Source: Williamsia limnetica (GTDB taxonomy: Bacteria; Actinomycetota; Actinomycetes; Mycobacteriales; Mycobacteriaceae). Taken from it: a DNA stretch of 64,000 nt. A program made the position numbers and the translations under genes. Every line of letters starts with the position of its first letter. Positions within the stretch are counted from its first letter, which is position 1. The notes under the pieces were generated by a model that made no database searches, had not been told where the DNA came from, and worked only from the letters and a program-made list of their open reading frames with translations. This document shows, one piece after another, positions 9,342 through 17,083 of this stretch. The DNA lies in the NCBI RefSeq assembly GCF_003217475.1, contig NZ_QJSP01000022.1:1-64000 (forward strand), in the 5' to 3' direction.

Positions 9342-9530
9342 TCGAACCTCCTTGTCCGCACGACGCTGTCGCTGTCCACTGTCCGCTCAATCACCCGCCG
9401 CGTATGTCCCAAAAAGCTACGTCCGAACAACGAGTCCGCGGCGTCGCATATTGGCACAGTTTGTGACCGGCGACACCCCTATCGTCGGGCGGGACAGGAT
9501 TCAGTCGGACAACGGATTGGAAGATCAACC

Positions 9531-10382
9531 ATGGGAACACTCGAAGGCAAGGTCGCGCTGATCACCGGAGCTGCACGGGGACAGGGTTTGTCACACGCGA
9601 CCGCACTCGCCGAGCAGGGTGCGGCTGTTGTGCTCGTCGACATCTGCGAGGACATCGGATCTGTGCCTTACGGTCTTGCGACGGACGAAGATCTGACTCT
9701 GGCCGAGAAGACAGTCGCTGCGATCGGTGGCCGAGTGCTGGCACGCAAAGTCGATGCCCGATCAGCTGAACAACTCGACGCCGTTGTAGCCGAGGTGGTC
9801 GAATCGTTCGGTTCGATCGACATCGTCGTCGTCAATCATGGGATCTGGAGCAGGGGTGCGCTGTGGGAATTGAGTGAGACCGACTGGCAAGACATGATGG
9901 ATGTCTCGTTGACCAGCGTGTGGCGGGTATTGAAGGCGACTGCGGCGCAACTCATTGCACAACGTTCGGGATCGGTGATCCTGACGGCGTCGGTCAACGG
10001 GGTCGAGGGTCAGCCGGGGTCGGCGCACTATACGGCGGCCAAACACGGCGTTCTCGGTTTGATGAAAGCCGCTGCGCTCGAGTTCGCGCCTCACGGTGTT
10101 CGCGTCAACGCAGTGTGCCCGGGATTCGTCGACACTGCGATGACCAACTGGCAAGGCTGCTACGACATGACCGGTGGCAAGCCCGGCTCGACACGGGCCG
10201 AGCACGAAAAGAACGCCCACCACTGGCACGCTATCGGTGGGCTGATCCAGCCCGGTGAGATCAGCGGTGCCGTTGTGTGGTTGGCATCTGACGGCGCTGC
10301 CCGGGTCACCGGCGTGGCGTTGCCGGTCGACGGTGGTCACCTGGTGCTGCCGGCCTTCAACCCCGGGCCTGTCTTCTCGTGA
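9531..10382 (+). CDS. Mycofactocin-coupled SDR oxidoreductase
   Basis: A 283-residue SDR with TGAARGQGLSHA, the extended segment after the second beta strand, VNHGIW in place of NNAG, TASVNGVEG and YTAAKHG. It falls in the mycofactocin-coupled group but in a different subgroup from the carveol dehydrogenase-like gene at 8508; 54665-55489 has the same VNHGIW signature. Alcohol or diol oxidation in the terpene pathway is likely. It is divergent from 8508 across a 189-bp gap that probably holds promoters for both. Its stop codon lies inside a 23-bp tandem repeat. Confidence 0.9.
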   Translation: MGTLEGKVALITGAARGQGLSHATALAEQGAAVVLVDICEDIGSVPYGLATDEDLTLAEKTVAAIGGRVLARKVDARSAEQLDAVVAEVVESFGSIDIVVVNHGIWSRGALWELSETDWQDMMDVSLTSVWRVLKATAAQLIAQRSGSVILTASVNGVEGQPGSAHYTAAKHGVLGLMKAAALEFAPHGVRVNAVCPGFVDTAMTNWQGCYDMTGGKPGSTRAEHEKNAHHWHAIGGLIQPGEISGAVVWLASDGAARVTGVALPVDGGHLVLPAFNPGPVFS

Positions 10383-10408
10383 GTGCCGGGCCTGCCTTCT
10401 CGTGAGTG
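10363..10408 (+). repeat. 23-bp tandem duplication across the SDR stop codon
   Basis: Two adjacent units at 10363-10385 and 10386-10408 differ by one base (T or C in the CCTGTCTTCT part). The stop codon of the SDR (10380-10382) falls in the first unit. It looks like a recent slippage duplication and does not change the protein. Confidence 0.8.
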
Positions 10409-10411
10409 CAC

Positions 10412-10441
10412 TGCCGCCTCCTGCGTGTGCGGGAGGCGGCA
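10412..10441. terminator. Hairpin between convergent genes
   Basis: TGCCGCCTCC at 10412-10421 pairs exactly with GGAGGCGGCA at 10432-10441 across a 10-base loop. It lies between the ends of the convergent SDR and ribBA genes and probably terminates both. No T-run follows. Confidence 0.55.
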
Positions 10442-10445
10442 CTCG

Positions 10446-11681
10446 TCACGCGGTGTTGCTGGGCTTTTCGCCGAGATCGATCAGGTGGCCCATCCGGTCG
10501 CGCTTGGTACGCAGGTACGCAATGTTCTCGTCAGTCACACGGCCGGGAACTCCGATCCGCTCCTGCACCACGATTCCGTTGCCGGCCAGAGCCGAGCACT
10601 TGTCGGGGTTGTTCGTGATCAACCGAACGTGCCGAGTACCGAGCTCGGCGAGAATGTGTGCGCCGACCGAGTAGTCGCGGCTGTCGATGGGTAGTCCCAG
10701 CTCGGCGTTCGCATCAACGGTGTCACGCCCGCGTTCTTGCAGCGAATAGGCCTCGAGCTTCCGGCCCAGTCCGATCCCGCGGCCTTCGTGGCCGCAGAGG
10801 TAGACGAGGACGCCCTTGCCTTCGGCGGCGATCAAGGTCAACGACTCACGTAGTTGATGTCCGCAGTCGCAGCGCAGCGATCCAGCGAGGTCTCCGGTGA
10901 GACATTCGCTGTGCAGCCTCACCAGCGGCGCCACGTCGGAGCGTTCCGCGACGTCACCCATCGTCAGCGCCAGGTGCTCGACTCCGGTGGTGTTGTCGAA
11001 GAATGCGTGTGCGCGAAAGTTCCCGTACTCCGTGGGCAGATCGGCGCTGCCACGACGTTGCAATGCTGGGCCTGCGGGTCGCATCACCTCGACGAGCTGA
11101 GCGACAGAGATCATCGGTAGCTGGTGCCGGTCTGCGAACTCACTCAGTGCAGCGCCGCGCAACATTCCACCGTCGTCGTCAATGAGCTCACCGATCACTC
11201 CCACCTCGGTGAGACCGGACAGCCGCATCAGGTCGACGGCGGCCTCGGTGTGCCCGGGCCGCTCCAGCACACCCCCGGCGCGGGCCCGAAGTGGGAAGAC
11301 ATGTCCGGGCATTCGGAGATCACTCTGCCGGGTCGCTGATGCCGCGAGAGCCCGGATGGTGTGGGCGCGATCAGCCGCGCTCACACCCGTGCCCGAGCCC
11401 AGGGCATCGACAGTGACGGTGAACGCGGTCCCGTGGGCGTCGGTATTGTCCTCGACCATCAAGGGAAGCCCTAGGTCGTCGGCTCGGCTCGCTCCCATCG
11501 GTACACAGATGATTCCGGTGGTATGGCGGACCATGAAAGCCAATCGGCCGGTGGTCGCGAACTCTGCCGCCATGATCAGATCGCCTTCGTTCTCACGATC
11601 CGGATCATCGACGACAACCACCATGCCGCCCGCTCGGAGCGCTCGCAGCGCGGCATCGATGTCTGGTCGGGCAGTGTTCAT
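10446..11681 (-). CDS. ribBA: Bifunctional DHBP synthase / GTP cyclohydrolase II
   Basis: A 411-residue RibBA that makes both precursors of riboflavin. The N-terminal half (about 1-200) is 3,4-dihydroxy-2-butanone-4-phosphate synthase, with DDPDRENEGDL and the GHVFPLRAR segment. The C-terminal half is GTP cyclohydrolase II, with zinc cysteines in SECLTGDLAGSLRCDCG and GHEGRGIGLGRK. I chose the ATG at 11681, which follows GGGGA and lies 16 bp past the flavin reductase stop. It is co-directional with that reductase. A housekeeping-type riboflavin gene inside a catabolic island suggests a dedicated flavin supply for the FMN-dependent monooxygenases. No FMN riboswitch is visible upstream. Confidence 0.95.
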   Translation of the reverse strand: MNTARPDIDAALRALRAGGMVVVVDDPDRENEGDLIMAAEFATTGRLAFMVRHTTGIICVPMGASRADDLGLPLMVEDNTDAHGTAFTVTVDALGSGTGVSAADRAHTIRALAASATRQSDLRMPGHVFPLRARAGGVLERPGHTEAAVDLMRLSGLTEVGVIGELIDDDGGMLRGAALSEFADRHQLPMISVAQLVEVMRPAGPALQRRGSADLPTEYGNFRAHAFFDNTTGVEHLALTMGDVAERSDVAPLVRLHSECLTGDLAGSLRCDCGHQLRESLTLIAAEGKGVLVYLCGHEGRGIGLGRKLEAYSLQERGRDTVDANAELGLPIDSRDYSVGAHILAELGTRHVRLITNNPDKCSALAGNGIVVQERIGVPGRVTDENIAYLRTKRDRMGHLIDLGEKPSNTA

Positions 11682-11697
11682 TGTGATCCCCGATCTG

Positions 11698-12189
11698 TCA
11701 GAGCTGGGTGAGTGCGTGAAATGCACGATCGCGATAGACCGTCGGTGGTGGGTTGCCCTGGAAGCACGCCGATACGGCGCCGACCAGGATTGTGTGATCG
11801 CCCCCCGGATGGCGAGCGTAGGTGCTGCAATCGAGGGTGATCGATGAGCCGCTCAGTCGCGGCAGGCCGCGGTGATCGGGCTCGAAGGAGCCGCCGGCGA
11901 ACTTGTCGGCGCCCCGCGTCGCGAACCGCAGTGCGAGATCTACCTGATCGGCGTGGATGATGTGCACGACCCAGTGTTCGGCCTCGGCGAAGACCGGATG
12001 GCATTCAGCGCCGGTCGAGAGGCACACCAGGATCAAGGCGGGATCGACTGACACCGAACAGAATGCGCTCGCGGTGAAACCCCATGACTTGCCGTCGGCG
12101 TCTACGGTGGTCACGATGGTGACACCGCTGGGAAACCGTGCCATCGCGTCTCGAAAACTGATGACCTGATCCATTTCGGGTGGTAGCAC
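11698..12189 (-). CDS. NAD(P)H:flavin reductase (HpaC/DszD-like)
   Basis: A 163-residue flavin reductase domain protein. Family blocks are FPSGVTIVTT, GFTASAFCSVSVDPALILVCL and the C-terminal GGDHTILVGAV with the GDH motif. It reduces free FMN or FAD for a partner monooxygenase. The start is GTG with GGAGG six bases upstream. It precedes ribBA by 16 bp, forming a reduced-flavin supply unit. Its likely clients are the LimB-type enzymes at 32423 and 45078. A second, diverged reductase is at 42001. Confidence 0.92.
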   Translation of the reverse strand: MLPPEMDQVISFRDAMARFPSGVTIVTTVDADGKSWGFTASAFCSVSVDPALILVCLSTGAECHPVFAEAEHWVVHIIHADQVDLALRFATRGADKFAGGSFEPDHRGLPRLSGSSITLDCSTYARHPGGDHTILVGAVSACFQGNPPPTVYRDRAFHALTQL

Positions 12190-12371
12190 CGGTGACCTCC
12201 TTCAGTTCGATGAGTCTGTGGCATGAGCTTAGAAACTCCACGCCTGCGGTTATGTCTCACATCACTACAGCGTGGCAACACTGTCGCGGAATGCGACGTT
12301 CGACTTGTCGTTGAAGATGCGACCCTGATGCAGGATTCACCCGACTGGACTGCGAGGAGGTGGCGATCGAC

Positions 12372-12695
12372 ATGATCATCGAAGTGACGGGCGACGACCG
12401 AGGTGTGGTCGTTCGCGACACCGACGATTTAAAACGTCTACACGTGGAGTACCGTGCTCCGGCTACCGCGTCGCAACGAACACTGACCGACTCACACCTG
12501 TGCGCCGGCGTCGACGACAACGGCGCGAACATCTATGCCGACGTCCTGCGACAAGTCGCGGGCTCGGCGTCAGAACCTGCTTGGCACCGAAACTTCGACG
12601 CCATGCTCGGTTATGCCGAGGGCAAAGGGTGGTACGACCCTCAGACGCGGATCATCGCCGTACATGTCGTGACCAATGCAGACGTCGCCCACTGA
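12372..12695 (+). CDS. Hypothetical protein upstream of thiolase
   Basis: A 107-residue soluble protein that I do not recognise. It has no signal peptide, no membrane segment and one cysteine. The C-terminal half (WHRNFDAMLGYAEGKGWYDP, then RIIAVHVV) looks well folded. I chose ATG 12372, which has GAGGAGG 11 bases upstream. It lies 42 bp before the thiolase on the same strand and is divergent from the flavin reductase, so it is probably made together with the thiolase. No function can be assigned. Confidence 0.6.
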   Translation: MIIEVTGDDRGVVVRDTDDLKRLHVEYRAPATASQRTLTDSHLCAGVDDNGANIYADVLRQVAGSASEPAWHRNFDAMLGYAEGKGWYDPQTRIIAVHVVTNADVAH

Positions 12696-12737
12696 CCGGC
12701 ACTCCCCCTATTCCGAATATCGAATGGAGATTCACCC

Positions 12738-13922
12738 ATGACCATCAATGCCGTGATCGTCGACGCGATCCGAAGCCCATCAGGAAAAGGCAAGCCCGGC
12801 GGGGCGCTGTCGGGTTTGCACCCTGTCAACATGTTGCAGCAAACCCTCGAAGAGCTCCTGCGCCGCAACGACTTCGATCCCGTTCTCGTCGACGACGTCA
12901 TCGCCGGGTGCGTGTCGCAGACCGGCGAGCAAGCCCTTAACATCGCACGGACGGCGGCGTTGGCGGCCGGACTACCGGAGTCGGTACCGGGCACCACCGT
13001 GGACCGCCAGTGCGGGTCGAGTCAACAGGCCGCGCACTTTGCCGCTCAGGGCGTCATCGCCGGCGCCTACGACGTGGTCATCGCGTGCGGTGTCGAGTCG
13101 ATGAGCAGGATTCCGATGGGTGCCAGTTCGCAGGGGCAGGATCCCAATGGCGCTCCTCTCGCTTCCAGATACCCGGAAGGTCTGGTCGGCCAGGGCATCT
13201 CGGCGGAACTGATCGCTGCGAAGTGGAAGCTCGACCGCACGACCCTCGACCAGTACTCCGCCCGCTCCCACCAGCTGGCCGCCAAGACGGTCGCCGACGG
13301 TGGGTTCGACAAGGAACTGATCTCGCTACAGCTGCCCGACGGCGCGCGACACACCGCCGATGAAACCGTTAGGGCGTCGACGACGGTGGACGGCCTCGGG
13401 AACCTTCGCCCGTCGTTCGAATCGGTGCAATTCGCGGAGCGCTTCCCCCAGATCAACTGGAGCATCACGCCTGGGAACTCGTCGCCGCTCACCGACGGCG
13501 CATCGGCGGTGCTGATCATGTCCGAGACAAAAGCGCGCGAACTCGGACTCACCCCGCGGGCGCGATTCCACTCGTTTGCGGTGACCGGTAGCGATCCGTT
13601 GTACATGCTGACCGGCGTCATCCCGGCCACCGAGAAAGTATTCGCTCGCTCCGGACTCTCGGTCGGCGACATCGACACGTTCGAGGTCAACGAAGCCTTC
13701 GCGCCGGTGCCGCTTGCATGGGCGCACGAGGTGGGTGCCGACCTCGACAGGGTCAACCCCCGCGGCGGTGCGATCGCGCTCGGACATGCTCTCGGCGCGT
13801 CGGGCACCCGACTGCTGACGACGATGCTCGGCAGCCTGGAGGCGACCGGCGGCCGCTATGGACTGCAAACGATGTGCGAGGGCGGCGGCATGGCGAACGC
13901 GACGATCATCGAACGGCTCTGA
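12738..13922 (+). CDS. Acetyl-CoA C-acyltransferase (FadA-type thiolase)
   Basis: A full-length 394-residue degradative thiolase. The nucleophilic cysteine C92 is in DRQCGSSQQA. NEAFAPV, GGAIALGHALGASGTR and the second cysteine in CEGGGMA complete the active site. It should cleave 3-ketoacyl-CoA with CoA to release acetyl-CoA or propionyl-CoA. An ATG with upstream GGAG supports the start. It contrasts with the thiolase-like pair at 17084 and 18266, which lack these cysteines, so ordinary thiolysis in this island is probably done by this enzyme. The paralogous TetR follows at 13990. Confidence 0.94.
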   Translation: MTINAVIVDAIRSPSGKGKPGGALSGLHPVNMLQQTLEELLRRNDFDPVLVDDVIAGCVSQTGEQALNIARTAALAAGLPESVPGTTVDRQCGSSQQAAHFAAQGVIAGAYDVVIACGVESMSRIPMGASSQGQDPNGAPLASRYPEGLVGQGISAELIAAKWKLDRTTLDQYSARSHQLAAKTVADGGFDKELISLQLPDGARHTADETVRASTTVDGLGNLRPSFESVQFAERFPQINWSITPGNSSPLTDGASAVLIMSETKARELGLTPRARFHSFAVTGSDPLYMLTGVIPATEKVFARSGLSVGDIDTFEVNEAFAPVPLAWAHEVGADLDRVNPRGGAIALGHALGASGTRLLTTMLGSLEATGGRYGLQTMCEGGGMANATIIERL

Positions 13923-13935
13923 TCTACCGGTCGAC

Positions 13936-13976
13936 ACCACCTGTGTCCTTCGGCGACGGACCAGGGCACAGGTGGT
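13936..13976. promoter_or_regulatory. Inverted repeat before TetR gene
   Basis: ACCACCTGTG at 13936-13945 is repeated in exact inverse at 13967-13976, with a 21-bp spacer. It lies between the thiolase stop and the TetR start 14 bp further on. It could be an operator for that TetR or a terminator of the thiolase transcript; the wide spacer makes either uncertain. Confidence 0.45.
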
Positions 13977-13989
13977 TACGGTGGTCCCC

Positions 13990-14604
13990 ATGACCACCGA
14001 CTCGAGCGCACCGGACACGACTCGTCGTGTCCGGCTCGAAGCCGATGACCGGCGCGCGCAGATGATCAACGCCGCGATGACGGTTTTCGCCGGTAAACCG
14101 TATGAAAGCGTGTCCACCGAGGAATTGGCGCGCGCAGCAGGTACGACCCGGACGAATCTGAATTATCACTTCGGCAACAAGCGCAATCTGTATCTTGAGG
14201 CTCTGACTCAGTTCGCAACCCTGCCGTCGAAGCTTCCCCGAGTCGCCCTTGACGGCCCGGTGGAAGCGGGCGTCGACCGGTTGTTCGAGCGGTGGCTCGA
14301 TCTTGTGGAGCGCAACCGCGAGACCTTCATGGTGTTGATGCACGCCCAACGTGCACCGGCCGACGATGTGGTGAGCGGGATCATCCAGGGCAGCCTGGCA
14401 GCCTGGGAGGACCGGCTGCTCGCGGTCCTCGGCCTACCGGAGGACGACTCGTCCGCGCGCGCCCGGATGCGGGCGTTCCAGGCAATGGTCGGAGCTGCCA
14501 CCGAGGAGTGGCTGGCCACCGGCAACCTTTCGAAGCAACAGGTCCAAGAAATGCTGACCGGTGCGCTCCTGGCGCTCGGTCGTGCCGATCGAGCGGCCTC
14601 ATAG
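13990..14604 (+). CDS. TetR/AcrR family transcriptional regulator
   Basis: A 204-residue TetR protein, paralogous to 2501-3112. The helix-turn-helix region is RRAQMINAAMTVFAGKPYES followed by TRTNLNYHFGNKRNLY. The ligand domain keeps the WLDLVERNRETF and RAFQAMVGAATEEWL motifs of the paralogue. I chose ATG 13990; the longer frame upstream runs into the thiolase gene. Targets probably include the thiolase region or the SDRs downstream. The inducer is unknown. Confidence 0.88.
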   Translation: MTTDSSAPDTTRRVRLEADDRRAQMINAAMTVFAGKPYESVSTEELARAAGTTRTNLNYHFGNKRNLYLEALTQFATLPSKLPRVALDGPVEAGVDRLFERWLDLVERNRETFMVLMHAQRAPADDVVSGIIQGSLAAWEDRLLAVLGLPEDDSSARARMRAFQAMVGAATEEWLATGNLSKQQVQEMLTGALLALGRADRAAS

Positions 14605-14832
14605 AGTCACTGCCCGCTGCGATCAGGGTGTGGGCGTGGCCGGTTTGGTCGAAGTGATCGCCCAGATGCTCAGTAAACCTGCATGGGTGTCGTCGCGGAT
14701 TGCAACACTTCTGCGGCGCTACCAGGCGGGATGATGGTGGTGCAGCTCACATCAGGGAGCGGTCGGGGTCACGCTCGGCACGCGCTGAGCGCGGCGGGCT
14801 GCATCGAGCCGAACTGGGAAGGGTTGAGACAC

Positions 14833-15639
14833 ATGATCGATCTGCACGGGCGTGTAGCCGTGATAACGGGCGTCGCCGACAGCCGCGGGCAGGGTGCCGC
14901 CACGGCCCGCCGATTGGCGGAGCTGGGCGCCAGCGTGGTCCTGTCCGACATCAAGTCCGATGAAACCGAACTGCGCGCCAAAGAGATCGAAGAAGCCGGC
15001 GGTCGGGCGATCTCGGTTCACGCTGATGTGCGCAGCGAAGACGACGTGGTCAATCTTTATCAACAGGCGAGCGAGGCGTTCGGTCGGATCGACATCCTGC
15101 ACAGCCAGGCCGCGGACCTTCGCGGGCTCGGGGACCCCGGTGATCCGGATCTGGTCAACAGCACCGTGGAGATCTGGCGTCGGCAGTTCGAGACGATCGC
15201 GCTCGGGTCATTCCTCACGTGTAAGCACGTCATCCCGTTCATGAAGAAGAACGACGGGGGCGGCAGCATCATCTGCACAACGTCGATCTCGGGACTGACC
15301 GGCGAGGCCGGACTCACGACCTATGGTTCGGCGAAGGCTGCGGTCAATCAGTTGGTTCGGTCGGTTGCGGCCCAGTACGGCAAGTACAACATCCGTTGCA
15401 ACGCAGTGGCTCCCGGTCTGGTCCTGACGCCGCCGGCACTGGACCTGGGCCAGGCCGCTGTCGACGTGTACGTCAAACACAGCGCACTGCCGCACGTCGC
15501 AGACCCCGAAGACATCGCGAACATCGTCGCCTTTCTGGCATCGGACGTCTCGCGGGCGATCACGGGCGAGGTCATCCGGGCCGACAGCGGCGTCACTGCG
15601 CACACACCACTATTGGCCGACACGTTGGTCCTCGAATGA
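14833..15639 (+). CDS. SDR family oxidoreductase with altered NNAG motif
   Basis: A 268-residue SDR. The N-terminus reads TGVADSRGQGAA, so the glycine-rich loop is longer than usual. The structural NNAG motif is replaced by HSQA, while the catalytic Ser (TTSISG) and YGSAK are kept. The C-terminus lacks the usual VDGG (RADSGVT instead). The ATG at 14833 has GGAAGGG upstream. It is followed 55 bp later by a mycofactocin-type SDR. The odd motifs suggest a specialised substrate; I cannot name it. Confidence 0.85.
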   Translation: MIDLHGRVAVITGVADSRGQGAATARRLAELGASVVLSDIKSDETELRAKEIEEAGGRAISVHADVRSEDDVVNLYQQASEAFGRIDILHSQAADLRGLGDPGDPDLVNSTVEIWRRQFETIALGSFLTCKHVIPFMKKNDGGGSIICTTSISGLTGEAGLTTYGSAKAAVNQLVRSVAAQYGKYNIRCNAVAPGLVLTPPALDLGQAAVDVYVKHSALPHVADPEDIANIVAFLASDVSRAITGEVIRADSGVTAHTPLLADTLVLE

Positions 15640-15694
15640 TTCGGATTGATCGGTACCAAAGCGTAGCCAACTATCAGGAGAGGCAGGGTCGACA

Positions 15695-16543
15695 GTGAGT
15701 AGTGATCGCAACAAGCGATTCGCCGGAAAGGTCGCGCTCGTCACCGGAGCGGGGCGAGGGCAGGGCAGGAGCCACGCGGTTCGGCTCGCTGAAGAAGGCG
15801 CTGATGTCATCGCCATCGACATTTGTCGGCCCGTCGCGTCGGTGTCGTACGAGATGGCGTCCGAAGCAGATCTCGAGGAGACGAAGAATCTCGTGGAGAA
15901 GCACGGGGGCAGGGCGGTCACTGATGTCGTCGACATCCGGGACTACATCAAACTCGAGAAGGTACTCGCGGCGGCGGTCTCTGAACTCGGCGGCCTCGAT
16001 GTGGTGGTCGCCAACGCTGGGATCGCCAGTTACGCACCGGGACACGAGATCACCGAAGAGGCGTGGAACGACATGGTGGGCATCAACCTCACCGGCACCT
16101 GGCATACGCTCAAGGCCGCGGTGCCGCATCTTCTTGCTCGTGGAAGTGGATCGTCTGTCGTCCTGATCAGTTCGGCTGCCGGGTTGATCGGGCCACCCAA
16201 CCTGGCGCACTATGTGGCGGCAAAGCACGGCATCACCGGGTTGATGCGGAGCTTCGCGAACGAACTGGCTGCCAGCGGTATTCGGGTCAACAGTGTGCAC
16301 CCGACGCAGGTCGAGACTCCGATGATCATGAATGACGAGATTTTCCAGATGTTCCGCCCGGACCTGCAGGATCCGACGAGGGAGGACATCATCGAGGTCT
16401 CGACCGGCATGAACGCGTTGCCGACCCCCTGGGTTCAGCCGGACGATGTGTCGAATGCGGTGCTCTTCCTCGCGTCCGACGAGGCCCGGTTCATCACCGG
16501 TGTGGCACTGCCGGTCGATGCCGGCATCATCAACAAGGTCTGA
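15695..16543 (+). CDS. Mycofactocin-coupled SDR oxidoreductase
   Basis: A 282-residue SDR with TGAGRGQGRSHA, the family insert after IDIC, ANAGIA, SSAAGLIG, YVAAKHG and PVDAG. It is close to the carveol dehydrogenase-like enzymes at 8508 and 42885, including HPTQVETPMI and PTPWVQPDDVSNA. The start is GTG. It probably oxidises a monoterpene alcohol or diol and passes electrons to mycofactocin. A terminator-like hairpin follows the stop. Confidence 0.9.
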   Translation: MSSDRNKRFAGKVALVTGAGRGQGRSHAVRLAEEGADVIAIDICRPVASVSYEMASEADLEETKNLVEKHGGRAVTDVVDIRDYIKLEKVLAAAVSELGGLDVVVANAGIASYAPGHEITEEAWNDMVGINLTGTWHTLKAAVPHLLARGSGSSVVLISSAAGLIGPPNLAHYVAAKHGITGLMRSFANELAASGIRVNSVHPTQVETPMIMNDEIFQMFRPDLQDPTREDIIEVSTGMNALPTPWVQPDDVSNAVLFLASDEARFITGVALPVDAGIINKV

Positions 16544-16567
16544 CCCGGGGCGGTCGGAACAGAAGAG

Positions 16568-16596
16568 CCGGGAGGTGCCCGATGGGCGCCTCCCGG
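16568..16596. terminator. Hairpin terminator between convergent genes
   Basis: CCGGGAGGTGCCC at 16568-16580 pairs with GGGCGCCTCCCGG at 16584-16596 (one T-G wobble) over a 3-base loop. It lies between the convergent ends of the SDR (16543) and the DUF35 gene (16625). Confidence 0.7.
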
Positions 16597-16624
16597 TTCG
16601 TCTAGTAAGTGTGGACAGAAGAGA

Positions 16625-17080
16625 TCAGACAGCGGGCTCGAAGTGTGCGATGTCGAGTATCTGACCGGACCGTTCTTCGGCCCAGACCGCGCGGACACGA
16701 GAGCCCTTGGGCAACTGGGACCGGATGTTCGCGGGGTCGGAGAAGTCGAGTCCGACGACGTAGTGCATGAGCAGAGTGTCTGCGCCGTCGAGCCTGATGC
16801 CGCCGATGGCGTACGGGGTCTTCGGGCCGCCGCGAAAGCCCTGCCAGGCCACGGTGAAGACCTCGAGATCGCCTTCGCCGGAGAGCTCAACCCACGTGTC
16901 GTTCGGGCGAAAGCTTTCCTCGCAATACGCCATCGGGGGAACATAGACCTTGTTGGAACCGCCGGTGTTGGCGTAGATCTTTTTGTCTTTGAGCCCGGTC
17001 ATGAACTTGCCCCAGGTCTCGCCGAGGTGGATGTCGTAGTGCAGATCCCAGTGGACCTGCTGGGTGGTCGGTGAAGTCAT
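16625..17080 (-). CDS. DUF35 OB-fold protein, partner of thiolase-like pair
   Basis: A 151-residue DUF35-type protein. The C-terminal OB-fold pattern is recognisable (TPYAIGGIRLDGADTLLMHY, then LPKGSRVRAVW). The N-terminal rubredoxin-like zinc ribbon is degenerate: only a single cysteine (AYCEES) remains where two CxxC pairs are usual. DUF35 proteins pair with thiolase-fold enzymes, for example Ltp2 with the DUF35 part of ChsH2 in steroid side-chain cleavage, and archaeal thiolase/HMG-CoA synthase. It starts 3 bp after the stop of the thiolase-like gene at 17084. It should be a structural or CoA-binding partner of that enzyme. Confidence 0.85.
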   Translation of the reverse strand: MTSPTTQQVHWDLHYDIHLGETWGKFMTGLKDKKIYANTGGSNKVYVPPMAYCEESFRPNDTWVELSGEGDLEVFTVAWQGFRGGPKTPYAIGGIRLDGADTLLMHYVVGLDFSDPANIRSQLPKGSRVRAVWAEERSGQILDIAHFEPAV

Positions 17081-17083
17081 GGT

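Noticed and set aside
12190-12371. FMN riboswitch upstream of the flavin reductase and ribBA
   Set aside because: The conserved RFN-element segments are not present in the 180-bp gap, and no matching multi-stem pattern is seen.
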